Shown here piece after piece: positions 1 to 8,667 of a DNA stretch of 39,268 bases. The DNA is taken from the NCBI GenBank assembly GCA_903891165.1, contig CAITDR010000682.1:1-39268 (forward strand), in the 5' to 3' direction. The notes below the pieces were generated by a model. The model ran no database searches, had not been told where the DNA came from, and saw only the letters and a program-made list of their open reading frames with translations. The position numbers and the translations under genes were made by a program. The stretch's first letter is position 1. Each line of letters begins with the position of its first letter. Source of the stretch: an uncultured Pseudomonadota bacterium. Lineage in GTDB: Bacteria > Myxococcota_A > UBA796 > SXON01.

Positions 1-303
1 CTTGGGCAGCGCGGCTCGACACTTTCGGGCGGAGAACGCCAGAGACTTCGCCTGGCCCGCGAGCTGGAGCGCAGCGGCGAGGTGCCGGGTACCCTGTATC
101 TGCTGGATGAGCCGAGTGTGGGGCTACACCCCGCCGATGTGGAGCCGCTGCTGGGTGCCCTGCGCGGTCTGGTTGCCGCCGGTGGCACGGTGTGGGTTGT
201 GGACCCTGATCCGGCACTTTTGGCCGCCTGCGATGCGCGGCTGTGGATGGGACCCAAGGGCGGCGAGGAGGGCGGGACGGTGGTGGGGTGGGAGGGGTGG
301 TAG
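1..303 (+). CDS. UvrA-family ATPase, C-terminal end (partial, divergent)
   Basis: The frame is open from base 1 and ends at TAG 301-303; the rest of the gene lies upstream of the window. The visible 100 residues carry an ABC signature (LSGGERQRLRLA, residues 9-20), a Walker B with D-loop (LYLLDEPSVGLHPAD, about 33-47) and the glycine-rich GPKGGEEGG tail typical of the end of UvrA (usually GPEGGDGGG). UvrA is the damage-sensing ATPase of nucleotide excision repair. One oddity: the H-loop, normally VIEHN, reads VVDPD, so the switch histidine is gone, and the protein stops soon after the GG-rich tail. This suggests a divergent UvrA paralogue rather than the housekeeping copy, although without the N-terminal half this cannot be settled. 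It converges on the nucleotidyltransferase gene with 13 bases between them. Confidence 0.85.
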   Translation, partial: LGQRGSTLSGGERQRLRLARELERSGEVPGTLYLLDEPSVGLHPADVEPLLGALRGLVAAGGTVWVVDPDPALLAACDARLWMGPKGGEEGGTVVGWEGW

Positions 304-316
304 CGGCCTCAACAGG

Positions 317-1444
317 CTATTGTTCCCTCCAAACCTCCTCGATCAACTCCACACAAAGCCGGTCCATGAACACCCGATCCGGCTGGTGCGGCACCACATA
401 GGCTTTTTTGTCATAGAGCTCGGTGAGCGCCTGATCCTCCGCCCGCGCCCAGGTAACCAGATCGTCGTAGGACCACTCCCCACGCCGAATCCCCAAGATC
501 AGCTCGCGATCAATATCCCCACGCCAGACGTTCACCTTGCCCGTGGTCAGGATCTCGCGGCACATCTTCATCAGGCGGTACAGATGTGCGCCGTGTTTGG
601 TGTCATAGCCATACTTGGCCTCCAAGGCTGCACGATCCTGGTTGCGGTTGTTCTTCCAGCTCTGATACTGCTCCCAGTTGGTGCGCGCGTTTTTGTAGCG
701 ACGCTCCTGGTCCAGCAACACCAGAAAATTCTCCTCGTAGCCGATGGATCGCCCCGCTGACCACCAGCGGTCGCCGGCATAGAGCTGCACCTCCGTCAAC
801 ATCTTGGCGATACGACCCATCAGGTCGATCTTCAGGGGCTCTTCCACCCCGGAATAGTCCACCTCCCAGCCGTCCAATTGTTTCTGGATCGCCGCCTGGG
901 CGGCCATGAGCTGATCGGCGGGAATCACCGTACGCTCGGGTAGACCAAATTCACCACGGCTGGGCGGATGGCTGGGCGGGTCCAGAAGCCAGCGCCGGTG
1001 CGTTTCAATGCGCTTGAGCTGCGAAGTTGCGTAGCCAGAGAAAGTATGTTTGGCCCGCGCCGAAATCATCCGGTGGGCATGCTCGCGCAGCCGACGCCCC
1101 GCCGGGGTCCACAGCCGCACCTCCTCGTCCCGGCAGAAGAGCAGATCCAGAATGTTCGGATTGGCCTGGCAGGCCAGATCCAGGAATTTCCGCAGCTCGT
1201 AGATGCTGCCTTCCAGTTTTGTATTCTGGACTACATCCCGCTCTTCTGGGGTCAGAAGCTCGGAAAAGAGCGCGATGTGCGCCGGTCCATCGGCCTGTTC
1301 AAAGTGGTTCAGGAAGCCAAGGAGGTAGTTTTTCGGCGGGATGGCCACACCTTTCACGTCCACGTCCGAGGTGTCGGTGTGGATGCCATAGCAACGCGAA
1401 CCCGCAAGACTCAAGAGAATCGTGTTCTTCCGAAAGTCAAACAT
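317..1444 (-). CDS. YcgL-like predicted nucleotidyltransferase
   Basis: A 375-residue protein with a polymerase-beta-type nucleotidyltransferase signature near the N-terminus: GSRCYGIHTDTSDVDVKGV (about residues 15-33), that is GS followed by a D-x-D metal-binding pair. The rest, rich in Trp, Arg and charged helices, matches my memory of the COG3541/YcgL family, large bacterial nucleotidyltransferases of uncertain substrate. Its ATG (1444-1442) shares one base with the TGA of mutS2 (TGATG arrangement), so translation is probably coupled to mutS2. No dedicated antitoxin or HEPN partner lies next to it, which argues against a MNT-HEPN toxin pair. The function is unknown; nucleotidyl transfer to an RNA or protein is an inference from the motif. 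Confidence 0.75.
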   Translation of the reverse strand: MFDFRKNTILLSLAGSRCYGIHTDTSDVDVKGVAIPPKNYLLGFLNHFEQADGPAHIALFSELLTPEERDVVQNTKLEGSIYELRKFLDLACQANPNILDLLFCRDEEVRLWTPAGRRLREHAHRMISARAKHTFSGYATSQLKRIETHRRWLLDPPSHPPSRGEFGLPERTVIPADQLMAAQAAIQKQLDGWEVDYSGVEEPLKIDLMGRIAKMLTEVQLYAGDRWWSAGRSIGYEENFLVLLDQERRYKNARTNWEQYQSWKNNRNQDRAALEAKYGYDTKHGAHLYRLMKMCREILTTGKVNVWRGDIDRELILGIRRGEWSYDDLVTWARAEDQALTELYDKKAYVVPHQPDRVFMDRLCVELIEEVWREQ

Positions 1445-3798
1445 CAGGCCAGCTCCACAAGGGTATAGGCATCGCCCCCTTCATCAGCGGCCGCGGCCCG
1501 ATAGGTGCGCACGGCCGGACTCTTGGGCAGCCATTGACGAATCGCCTCCTTCAAGGCTCCGGTTCCGTGACCATGCAGCAGAAAGGCGACGGCCTGCTGG
1601 TCGCGCACCATCTGGTCCAGGAAAAGATCCACCAGATCCATGGCCTCCTCCACCCGCTGCCCACGCAGGTCGCAGGTGTTGCTGCGGGTGCGCACCTTCG
1701 GCGCCGGACCCGTCGGACGACTATCCAGTTGAAAGGCGCGCTCTTTACGCTCGGCTTTCCGCAATTGCCCGCCGACCACACGCCGGATGTCGCCCGTGGC
1801 CACCCAGAGGCGAAGTGCCCCCACCCTCACCTCGGCCTTCTCCCCCGAGATCGCCAGGATCTCCCCCAGGTTTGCGATGTTCTTTACCTGCACCTTCTCA
1901 CCCACCTTCAGGGCTTCGGGGGGGGCCGCGGGCAGCTCTGGCAGGTCCAGGGTCGCCGCTTTTCGCGTCGCCCGCACCGTCTCCAGCGCCGTATTCACCT
2001 GCTTCATATCCGGGTTCTGCTGGAGTTTGGCGACGAGGCTCCGCAGCTCCTCCTCCTGTTGGCGCAGCCGCTCCCGGTGGCGGGCCAGCACCTCCCCCTC
2101 CACCTGCTTCAGCCGCTCCTCCAACCGCCGCTCCTTCGCCTCCAGCAGTCGCGCCTTTTCTTCTGCGGCCAGAAGCTTTTTCCGCATCTCCTCTTGCTGC
2201 GTCAAGAGCAGAGTACGCTCCTCCTCCAGCCGCTCCATGGCCTCGTCCAGCGCGCGAGTGGCCTCATCCAAGAGCCCGCGCGCCCGGTCCAGCACCGGCG
2301 TCGGCAGGCCCAGGCGCCCGGCGATGGCCAAAGCGTGGGAGGATCCGGGAAGCCCACCCTGGACACGATAGGTTGGCCGCCCCTCTTCATAGAGCACCGC
2401 CGCCACCTGAAAACGCAGATCCGTGAGCGGAAGCACCTTCAGCTCGCCGTAGTGCGTCGTGACCACCACCCGTGCGCCGCGCTCCAGCACCGCCTCCATC
2501 ACGGCGCGGGCCAACGCAGCCCCTTGCGCCGGATCGGTGCCCACTGCCACCTCGTCCAGAAGCACGAGAGCACCCGGACGGGCGGTTAAAAGCACCTCTT
2601 TTACCACCATCACATGGCCGGAAAAAGTGGAGAGGTCGCCGGAAACCGACTGGAGATCGCCGATGTCCGCCAAGATAGGCTCAAAAAAGTCCACCCGGCT
2701 GCCCTCCGCAGCGGGGACGGGGATGCCGCTGCGCGCCAAAAGTGCGGCCAGCCCCAGGAGCTTCAGCGCCACGGTCTTGCCGCCGGTGTTCGGCCCCGTA
2801 AGCACCAGGCCCGGATGTGCAGAATCCAGGCGGAGATCGTTGGGAATCACGTCGATACCCCGCAGGCTCAGCACCGGATGCCGCCCCTGATCCAGCACCA
2901 GCACCCCCTCCTCCCCCACCGTCGGGATGCAGCCGTGTAGCTCGTCGCCCAGACGTGAGCGTGCCCCTACCAGATCAATCGCGGTGGCCGCATCCAGAGA
3001 GCGGAGGATCGGCGCCTCACAGGAGCCAACCATCCGCGAGAGTACCCCCAGGATCCGGCGCTGCTCGGCCAACAATTCGACTTCGGCCTCCCCCAGCTCG
3101 TTCTGCAGCTCCACGACTGCGCCGGGCTCTACAAAAACCGTCTCGCCCGAATTGGAACGATCGTGGATGATCCCCAGCCCTCTCCGATGGCTGGCCTTCA
3201 CCGGAATCACAAAACGCCCGCCACGCTCCGTCACGTAGCGTTCCTGCAGGGACTCGGCGAGATCCGGCGATCGAAGAATCTCTTCGAGGGTAGAGCGGAT
3301 GCGTTCCTTCAGACTTCGTACCCGCGCCCGCAACATACCGATCTCCGGCCAGGCGGTCGCCGACAGATCACCGTTGGACTCAAAACTCGCCGAAAGTAAG
3401 CTCTGAAGCTCCGGTTCCACCGAGATCGGCCCGGCCATCGCCCAGAGCAGGGGTACCCCCTCCGAGCGGATAAAAAGCCACTGCCGAAGCTCGGTCAGGG
3501 CGATCAGGGTATGCCCGATGTCCTGCAGCTCCACCCCATCCAGCACGGCTCCGGCTCCGGCACGACGCACCAGACTGGCCACATCGGCCACCGCACCTAC
3601 GGGAACCTGCTCGTTCTTCGCCAATAGATTGCGCACTTCTTGCACAGTGGCATACCGACGACGTACCAGGGACGGGCTCCCGGCAAGGTCGGGCACAACG
3701 GCCGCCGCCGCGCCCGCAAGGGTACGGCAATGCCAGGCCAGACGGGCGAGAAGCACAGGCCAATCCAGCGCTTCCAGGGTACGGGTAGATAGATCCAT
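1444..3798 (-). CDS. mutS2: Endonuclease MutS2
   Basis: A 784-residue MutS2. In order: an N-terminal MutS core/clamp region, Walker A GPNTGGKT (335-342), Walker B LVLLDE (411-416) with TTHY (447-450), a long charged coiled coil (about 510-640), a short KOW-like beta region (KVGEKVQVKNIANLGEI) and a C-terminal Smr nuclease domain with CDLRG and HGHGTGALK. MutS2 lacks the mismatch-recognition domain of MutS; family members act on branched DNA or on stalled and collided ribosomes. The frame stays open far upstream, to about 5376, but that stretch is antisense to the membrane-protein gene; the ATG at 3798 begins the family-like sequence MDLSTRTLEALDW and is the sensible start. It is divergent from the flippase-like gene across 219 bases and is coupled to the nucleotidyltransferase downstream. 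Confidence 0.95.
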   Translation of the reverse strand: MDLSTRTLEALDWPVLLARLAWHCRTLAGAAAAVVPDLAGSPSLVRRRYATVQEVRNLLAKNEQVPVGAVADVASLVRRAGAGAVLDGVELQDIGHTLIALTELRQWLFIRSEGVPLLWAMAGPISVEPELQSLLSASFESNGDLSATAWPEIGMLRARVRSLKERIRSTLEEILRSPDLAESLQERYVTERGGRFVIPVKASHRRGLGIIHDRSNSGETVFVEPGAVVELQNELGEAEVELLAEQRRILGVLSRMVGSCEAPILRSLDAATAIDLVGARSRLGDELHGCIPTVGEEGVLVLDQGRHPVLSLRGIDVIPNDLRLDSAHPGLVLTGPNTGGKTVALKLLGLAALLARSGIPVPAAEGSRVDFFEPILADIGDLQSVSGDLSTFSGHVMVVKEVLLTARPGALVLLDEVAVGTDPAQGAALARAVMEAVLERGARVVVTTHYGELKVLPLTDLRFQVAAVLYEEGRPTYRVQGGLPGSSHALAIAGRLGLPTPVLDRARGLLDEATRALDEAMERLEEERTLLLTQQEEMRKKLLAAEEKARLLEAKERRLEERLKQVEGEVLARHRERLRQQEEELRSLVAKLQQNPDMKQVNTALETVRATRKAATLDLPELPAAPPEALKVGEKVQVKNIANLGEILAISGEKAEVRVGALRLWVATGDIRRVVGGQLRKAERKERAFQLDSRPTGPAPKVRTRSNTCDLRGQRVEEAMDLVDLFLDQMVRDQQAVAFLLHGHGTGALKEAIRQWLPKSPAVRTYRAAAADEGGDAYTLVELA

Positions 3799-4017
3799 GG
3801 CAAAAACCGGGCTGCAGGAGCCGAGGGGGTTGGGGCGCCCGACCAGTGGCGGCGCATGAGGGGGCCAAGCACCCGGCGAGGCACAGGTGCGACCACAGCG
3901 CGGGAAAGTAGCTGGGATCACCGGCAACCGCAAGGCCTTTGTCCCTGGCACCATTTGTATTCTGCGGTTGACGCCCAGCCCTTTTCCGGTCAAAGAGGGG
4001 CCCTTGACGGAAGTGGA

Positions 4018-5391
4018 ATGGGCTGGAAGCAGAACCTGAAGACGGTGCTCAAGCTGAGCGTGACCGTCGGCATCTTTGTCGCGATCTTTGCCGAGTTTGG
4101 TGGCGGGCCAGTGGCGGTCAATCGCGCCGATTTTGAGGCGGGTACGCTGTGGCAGCAGCCCAACCCGGCGATGCCAGGCATTGTGGGCAAGGTCAAGGCC
4201 AGACTCGGCGGGAAGACCCTCCCCGAGGCCCTGGTGCCTTTGGAGGCTGAAAAAGTCTGCAAGACCGCCGCGGAATCCCAGGTCTACGCCAAGGTGGCCG
4301 ACGGTCGGGTACTGCCGATCAAGGCCCTGGCCCACTGCGAAAATGATAGCTTCTCCCTCCTGATGGCTTCGGAAAGCTCCAAGGAGTTTGTCCCGCGCGA
4401 GCAGGCCACCGGCGACACCGTCTACCTGCGGAAAAAAGGCTTCCAGGTGGTACCGATGGACCTGCAGGACCTCTGGAAAGAGGTCACCTCCATCGACCCG
4501 ATGGTCTTTGTACCCTGGTTCATTTTTGCGATGTTCATCAAGCTGCTGGGGATTCTGGCCAATGTGTACCGCTGGCAGATTCTCTTGCGTGGTCAAGACC
4601 TGGACTTCGGCTTTGGCTGGCTCACCTGCTCCTACGCGGTCGGGCGCTACTTTGGCATTGTGACGCCTTCTACCATGGGTCTGGACGGTTGGCGGCTCTA
4701 CGACACCATCCGCCTGAGCGGCCGCGCGGTGGAATGTACAACCGCCCTGGCCATCGAGCGCTTGATCGGTCTGGTCGGACTGTTTGTGGTGATCCTGTTG
4801 TTTATGCCCTTTGCGGACCTGGGCGACCGCAGCCTCGGAGAGCTGGCACAGGCGATGGCCGTTCCGCTGGGTGCAGGTATGATCTTCGGGGTCCTCCTGC
4901 TGCTGCAGCCCTCCTGGTTCGGGGGGCTGGTACGCCTGATGCCGCACCCCAAGCTGCGCAATTTCCTTTCTTCGGCAATCGGGGCCGCCACTGCCTACTC
5001 CCAGCGGCGCTCGGCGCTCCTGATCGCGTTGGCCTGTGCCGTGTTCGGGCAGATCACCACCATGTTCATGTACTTTGGCAATGCGATGGCCCTGCAGGTG
5101 GAAGGGGTGACGATGGCACAGGTGCTCTATGCCTCGGCGATCATGACCCTGGGCACCTTCCTGGCGCCCTCGGCGTCGGGAGAAGGCGTGCGTGAGCTGA
5201 TCTTTGTGGCGCTGCTGGGGGGCCGCACCACGGCCGCCAAGGCCTTTTTGATCGGGCACCTTGGCTTCTGGATTGAGAAGGTTCCCCTTTCCATTCCCGG
5301 CGGTCTGCCCCTGATCTGGCCCCCCGCTGTCTACCGGGCCGTCAGCCGCGAGGAGCTGGACAAGGTGCGCGCACAAAACGCCAAGGCGTGA
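4018..5391 (+). CDS. Flippase-like integral membrane protein (LPG synthase TM family)
   Basis: A 457-residue polytopic inner-membrane protein of the UPF0104/COG0392 type (lysylphosphatidylglycerol synthase transmembrane region, flippase-like). The recognisable core begins at about residue 175 with NVYRWQILLR, followed by a Gly/Thr-rich segment (YAVGRYFGIVTPSTMGLDGWR), ALAIERLIGLVGLF, and the late segment APSASGEGVRE. An extra soluble, probably periplasmic region (about residues 35-160, between the first and second membrane segments) precedes the core. There is no C-terminal catalytic LPG synthase domain, so lipid aminoacylation is not implied; related proteins are thought to move lipid-linked molecules. 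The ATG at 4018 was chosen because GGAAG lies five bases upstream and a membrane helix follows directly; upstream codons would run into the mutS2 promoter region. It overlaps the next gene by four bases (GTGA). Confidence 0.8.
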   Translation: MGWKQNLKTVLKLSVTVGIFVAIFAEFGGGPVAVNRADFEAGTLWQQPNPAMPGIVGKVKARLGGKTLPEALVPLEAEKVCKTAAESQVYAKVADGRVLPIKALAHCENDSFSLLMASESSKEFVPREQATGDTVYLRKKGFQVVPMDLQDLWKEVTSIDPMVFVPWFIFAMFIKLLGILANVYRWQILLRGQDLDFGFGWLTCSYAVGRYFGIVTPSTMGLDGWRLYDTIRLSGRAVECTTALAIERLIGLVGLFVVILLFMPFADLGDRSLGELAQAMAVPLGAGMIFGVLLLLQPSWFGGLVRLMPHPKLRNFLSSAIGAATAYSQRRSALLIALACAVFGQITTMFMYFGNAMALQVEGVTMAQVLYASAIMTLGTFLAPSASGEGVRELIFVALLGGRTTAAKAFLIGHLGFWIEKVPLSIPGGLPLIWPPAVYRAVSREELDKVRAQNAKA

Positions 5392-6347
5392 GAGAGCCGC
5401 TTGCGGTTGTCCTGAAATCGGCTACGCTACTACCGATGTTCCTCGCCCTCTCCCTTGCACACGCCGCGACCTTTGACGAGATCTCCATCCTGGCTATGCA
5501 GGACTACCCGACGACGGGGGGTGCTGCGGTCAGTACCGAGGGAGATCCCTGTGAAAACCTTGTTGCACCGGACTGCAGCGACTATGTCACTGTTGGCTAC
5601 CAGCAGGTGATTCGGGAGCTGGGAACGGCCATCGGCAACAAACCTTCGCTGCCTGCCCAGACTTTGGGGGTGAACGGTTTTGCCTTTACCCTCTCGAACA
5701 CCACCGCCTTCATCCGCACCGGCACGCTGGACGGTGTGAGCCCGTCGGGCTGGGATCTGGTGGCCGAGGACGACGGCGCGCCGGCGCTGATCCTGATCCC
5801 CCAGCTGCAGGTCCGCAAAGGTCTTCCCTTTTCGCTGGAAGCCGGGGTGAACCTGGGCTGGATCGCGGTGACCCAGACTGCGGTGGTCAGTGGCTACGGA
5901 CGCTGGGGTCTGCTGGAGGGGTGGAAACAATTCCCCGATGTAACACTGCAATTCGGCTACTCCGGCTATGTGGGCAACGAGGAGCTGGAGCTGGGCACCT
6001 TCGATGCGTCGGTGACCGTAGGCTACCAGCTTGCTTTCGGGCGCACTGCGGAGATGAACAGCTCGATCTTCAGCCCCTTTATCGGCTTGGGCCTGCAGCG
6101 TTTCCATGCGGCACCCCGTGTGGACCTGACCGACACCGCACTGGAGGGTCGTATCCCCGAGGTGTCCGGCTGGAAGTCGGCAGACGACCCGGCCAACGAA
6201 AAAGTGGTCTTTGACCCCCAGTTCTCTCCCTTCACCATGGGGGGAGGCTTCCGCATTCAGTCCGGCAGCTTCACCTTCACGGCTTCCGCGGACTACGCCC
6301 TGAAGAGTATCGTGACCGTGCGGACCGGCTTCGGCTTCGTGTACTGA
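5388..6347 (+). CDS. Predicted outer-membrane beta-barrel protein
   Basis: A 319-residue secreted protein of unknown function. The N-terminus is a signal peptide ending LALSLAHA before ATFDE. The GTG at 5388, overlapping the upstream TGA, is preferred to the ATG at 5436, because the latter would leave only ten residues of signal sequence. The body alternates polar and hydrophobic residues (for example FPDVTLQFGYSGYVG and FTFTASADYALKSI) and the protein ends in GFGFVY, the terminal aromatic typical of barrels recognised by the Bam machinery. Two cysteines (near residues 54 and 62) lie in a loop. It is followed after three bases by another barrel-type gene, so the two probably form an operon with the flippase-like gene. 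Confidence 0.65.
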   Translation: MREPLAVVLKSATLLPMFLALSLAHAATFDEISILAMQDYPTTGGAAVSTEGDPCENLVAPDCSDYVTVGYQQVIRELGTAIGNKPSLPAQTLGVNGFAFTLSNTTAFIRTGTLDGVSPSGWDLVAEDDGAPALILIPQLQVRKGLPFSLEAGVNLGWIAVTQTAVVSGYGRWGLLEGWKQFPDVTLQFGYSGYVGNEELELGTFDASVTVGYQLAFGRTAEMNSSIFSPFIGLGLQRFHAAPRVDLTDTALEGRIPEVSGWKSADDPANEKVVFDPQFSPFTMGGGFRIQSGSFTFTASADYALKSIVTVRTGFGFVY

Positions 6348-6350
6348 CCC

Positions 6351-8663
6351 CTGTACGCATGCTGCCGGATCGTCCTGTTCCTCTGGGTCTGCCTCGCCTT
6401 TCCGGCTTTTGCGGCTGAGCTTCCCCGGCTGGTCGTTCGCGCCCGCTTTTCCGACGATCTGCGGGAAATCAGCGGGACCATCCAGGGTTTGGGCGGAGAT
6501 GTGGTGGACCCGCTGGGCCGCCTGTGGATGCCGACCGATGAGCGCGGCCAGCTGCGGGTCTGGCCGGGGCGTCCCAATGTGGGCCGGGTAGAATGGGAGG
6601 AAGATCGGTTTTTTACCCGCTTGCCACGTCGTTTCGGGGACATCGGCTGGTTGCCCGGGCGAGGGGCCTGGGCCAACGGCGGCTGGTACCCACAGGAGCT
6701 TCCGGGAGGGCGCCTGCCGCCGCGAAGCTGGGATGTGGAGCTTAGCCTGCCGCCGGGCACCGTGGGGGTGCTCAACGGGGTGATGGGCGACAATATTCTT
6801 GTTTGGCAGGGGATTTCTGACCGTCTATCGGTGGCGGTGCTCGCCCATCCCGTAGTGACCGAGGTCGCCGTTGGCGAGGGGAGGCTTCGCTTTCTGGAAG
6901 CGCGGGATCCCCTGCCCGAGCGGCACTTGCACCGCTGGCTGCCCCGGTTGCTGGAGGAGTGGGCGCTGCCAGGGCCGCCCGACCTCGTCGTGGTGGAAGA
7001 TCTGGATTTTGTAAACCTGGCTACAAGTGGACCGGGGGTGCTCTACCTCTCCGATCGGGCGGCCCGCCTGACACCGCCGCTGGGCTTTGTCCATGGCCGG
7101 GCGGTGCGGCGGCGTGCCCACGAGGCTGCGGTGCCCCTGGCCTCGGGTTGGTGGCGGGCCTGGGTGGCCAGCGCGCTGGCGGACTCCCTGCCCGCTCCCT
7201 CCGTGCAGAAGCTCCTGGGATGGTTTTCCTGGAATCCCGTGGTGGACGCACTCCTGAACGACGGCACCCTGCCCTACTACCAGGACATTTTTGATTTGCC
7301 GGACTCTCCGGCTTCGGGCGTGCAAAGTATCGAGATGCCCCAGATCTCCCCGCGTGCGGCGGCGCTGCAGCTGGATGGGCTGTTGGGCAACGGGGCGGCG
7401 ACCGGACTGGCCCGACGTACGGTGGACGCGGCCGTCGTCGCTTGTGCCCATGTACCCGGTACCGCTCCTGAGGGGAGCCCGGCCTGCGGAAACCTGGATC
7501 CGGCGGCGCTGTTGATGGGCGATATCCCTGTCGACTTGTTGGAAGGCTGGACGCGGAATTACCCACGGAACCAAAACTATCAGGTGGAGGTGGAGAAGGG
7601 AGAGCTGATCCTGCGTCGGGATGCACCTGCGGACGCGCCACCGGAGGTGATCGAAATCACCGACCAGGGACGTCGGGAGCTGTGGCTGACCGGTCCGGGT
7701 CCCTCGTCGCGCAGCATCGGCGAACCGCGTGCGGTGCGGGTGGATCCGGGAGGGCTCTCCGTGCAGCGCGAGCGGGTGGATGACCACTGGCCGGCCCGCT
7801 GGCGTCCGATTTTTACAGGTGGAATTTATAATATTTCTCCTACCCAACAGAGTTTTGATGCGCTGGTGGAGGTCTACACCCGCCGGGAGGGCGACACCCG
7901 CAACCTCTTCTACCTTGCCGCCACCCATGACCAGCAGGACATGGTGGCGATTGTTCCTGGCTATCTGCGCTACTTCGGCCCCCTGTTGGATCAGCGCCTT
8001 CGACAGCACCGTATCAATCTCTCAGGCTCCTTTGCCTATCTGGATCCTGCCTTTCGTCCCACGCCCGAAGGGAAATTCGCGCTGGGCCTGGGCGCCCGCT
8101 ATGCCTGGGACACCCGCCAGGAGAGCCGTGCGCTGGCCGGGCACCGCTACTCGCTGGGCGTGGGCGCGGGGTGGATCCCCGGCTCCACTGAGCTGTGGGC
8201 TTCCGGCTCCGCCGCTGGGATTCAGTATTTTCCAATACATCCGCAGCATGTGATCGCAGTCCGGGGCAGCACCGCCGCCGCCAGCGGAGATGTGGATCAC
8301 CGCCTGATCTCGCTGGGAGGTGGGGATGCCCTTCGCTGCCTTCCCGAAGACGCAGCACTGGGGAATTGGGCAGCGTCTCTCAACCTTGAGTACCGCCTCA
8401 CGCTGTTGCGCCATGCGTCGATTCCGCTGCTGCTGGGCTGGCTATCCGAGCTGCGGGTCAGCCCGGGCATCGAGGCGGGGCTGTTGTACCGCGACGGCGC
8501 CTGGGTACGCGCGGTGGGCGGCACCGTGGGGGTGTTTCCCATCGTGGAAGGTCTGGGAACCCGCGCCGGTCTGGTGGGCCTGACCTTCGCCTGGCCGCTC
8601 TGGACCGAGGGGGTAGAGCCGCCGCCGATGCAGGTCTATCTGGAGTTTGAGCTGCCCTACTGA
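6351..8663 (+). CDS. Large outer-membrane protein: degenerate M1-like domain plus Omp85-like barrel; no canonical start codon
   Basis: The frame is open from just after the upstream TGA (6345-6347). The first in-frame ATG is at 6489, but the codons before it encode a convincing signal peptide (RIVLFLWVCLAFPAFA followed by AELPRL), so the real start is upstream; the only plausible codon is CTG at 6351. With it the protein has 770 residues. Residues about 210-310 resemble an M1-type metallopeptidase in pattern (HEAAV at 257, then WWRAWVASALADSL), but the second zinc histidine is missing. From about residue 480 the sequence is barrel-like, with the Omp85-like stretch GGGDALRCLP...NWAASLNLEYRLTL and a final Tyr (LEFELPY). 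Role unknown. The M1 relationship is a weak inference; the outer-membrane barrel is better supported. Confidence 0.6.
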   Translation: MYACCRIVLFLWVCLAFPAFAAELPRLVVRARFSDDLREISGTIQGLGGDVVDPLGRLWMPTDERGQLRVWPGRPNVGRVEWEEDRFFTRLPRRFGDIGWLPGRGAWANGGWYPQELPGGRLPPRSWDVELSLPPGTVGVLNGVMGDNILVWQGISDRLSVAVLAHPVVTEVAVGEGRLRFLEARDPLPERHLHRWLPRLLEEWALPGPPDLVVVEDLDFVNLATSGPGVLYLSDRAARLTPPLGFVHGRAVRRRAHEAAVPLASGWWRAWVASALADSLPAPSVQKLLGWFSWNPVVDALLNDGTLPYYQDIFDLPDSPASGVQSIEMPQISPRAAALQLDGLLGNGAATGLARRTVDAAVVACAHVPGTAPEGSPACGNLDPAALLMGDIPVDLLEGWTRNYPRNQNYQVEVEKGELILRRDAPADAPPEVIEITDQGRRELWLTGPGPSSRSIGEPRAVRVDPGGLSVQRERVDDHWPARWRPIFTGGIYNISPTQQSFDALVEVYTRREGDTRNLFYLAATHDQQDMVAIVPGYLRYFGPLLDQRLRQHRINLSGSFAYLDPAFRPTPEGKFALGLGARYAWDTRQESRALAGHRYSLGVGAGWIPGSTELWASGSAAGIQYFPIHPQHVIAVRGSTAAASGDVDHRLISLGGGDALRCLPEDAALGNWAASLNLEYRLTLLRHASIPLLLGWLSELRVSPGIEAGLLYRDGAWVRAVGGTVGVFPIVEGLGTRAGLVGLTFAWPLWTEGVEPPPMQVYLEFELPY

Positions 8664-8667
8664 GGCG

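Noticed and set aside
1027-2589. Long plus-strand open frames opposite mutS2
   Set aside because: They mirror the high GC content of mutS2, show His/Pro/Arg-rich composition and no domain, and have no ribosome-binding site.
3799-5376. An in-frame N-terminal extension of MutS2 of more than 500 residues on the minus strand
   Set aside because: It is antisense to a well-supported membrane-protein gene, is full of Gln, His and Arg typical of reversed GC-rich coding DNA, and MutS2 family sequence starts at 3798.
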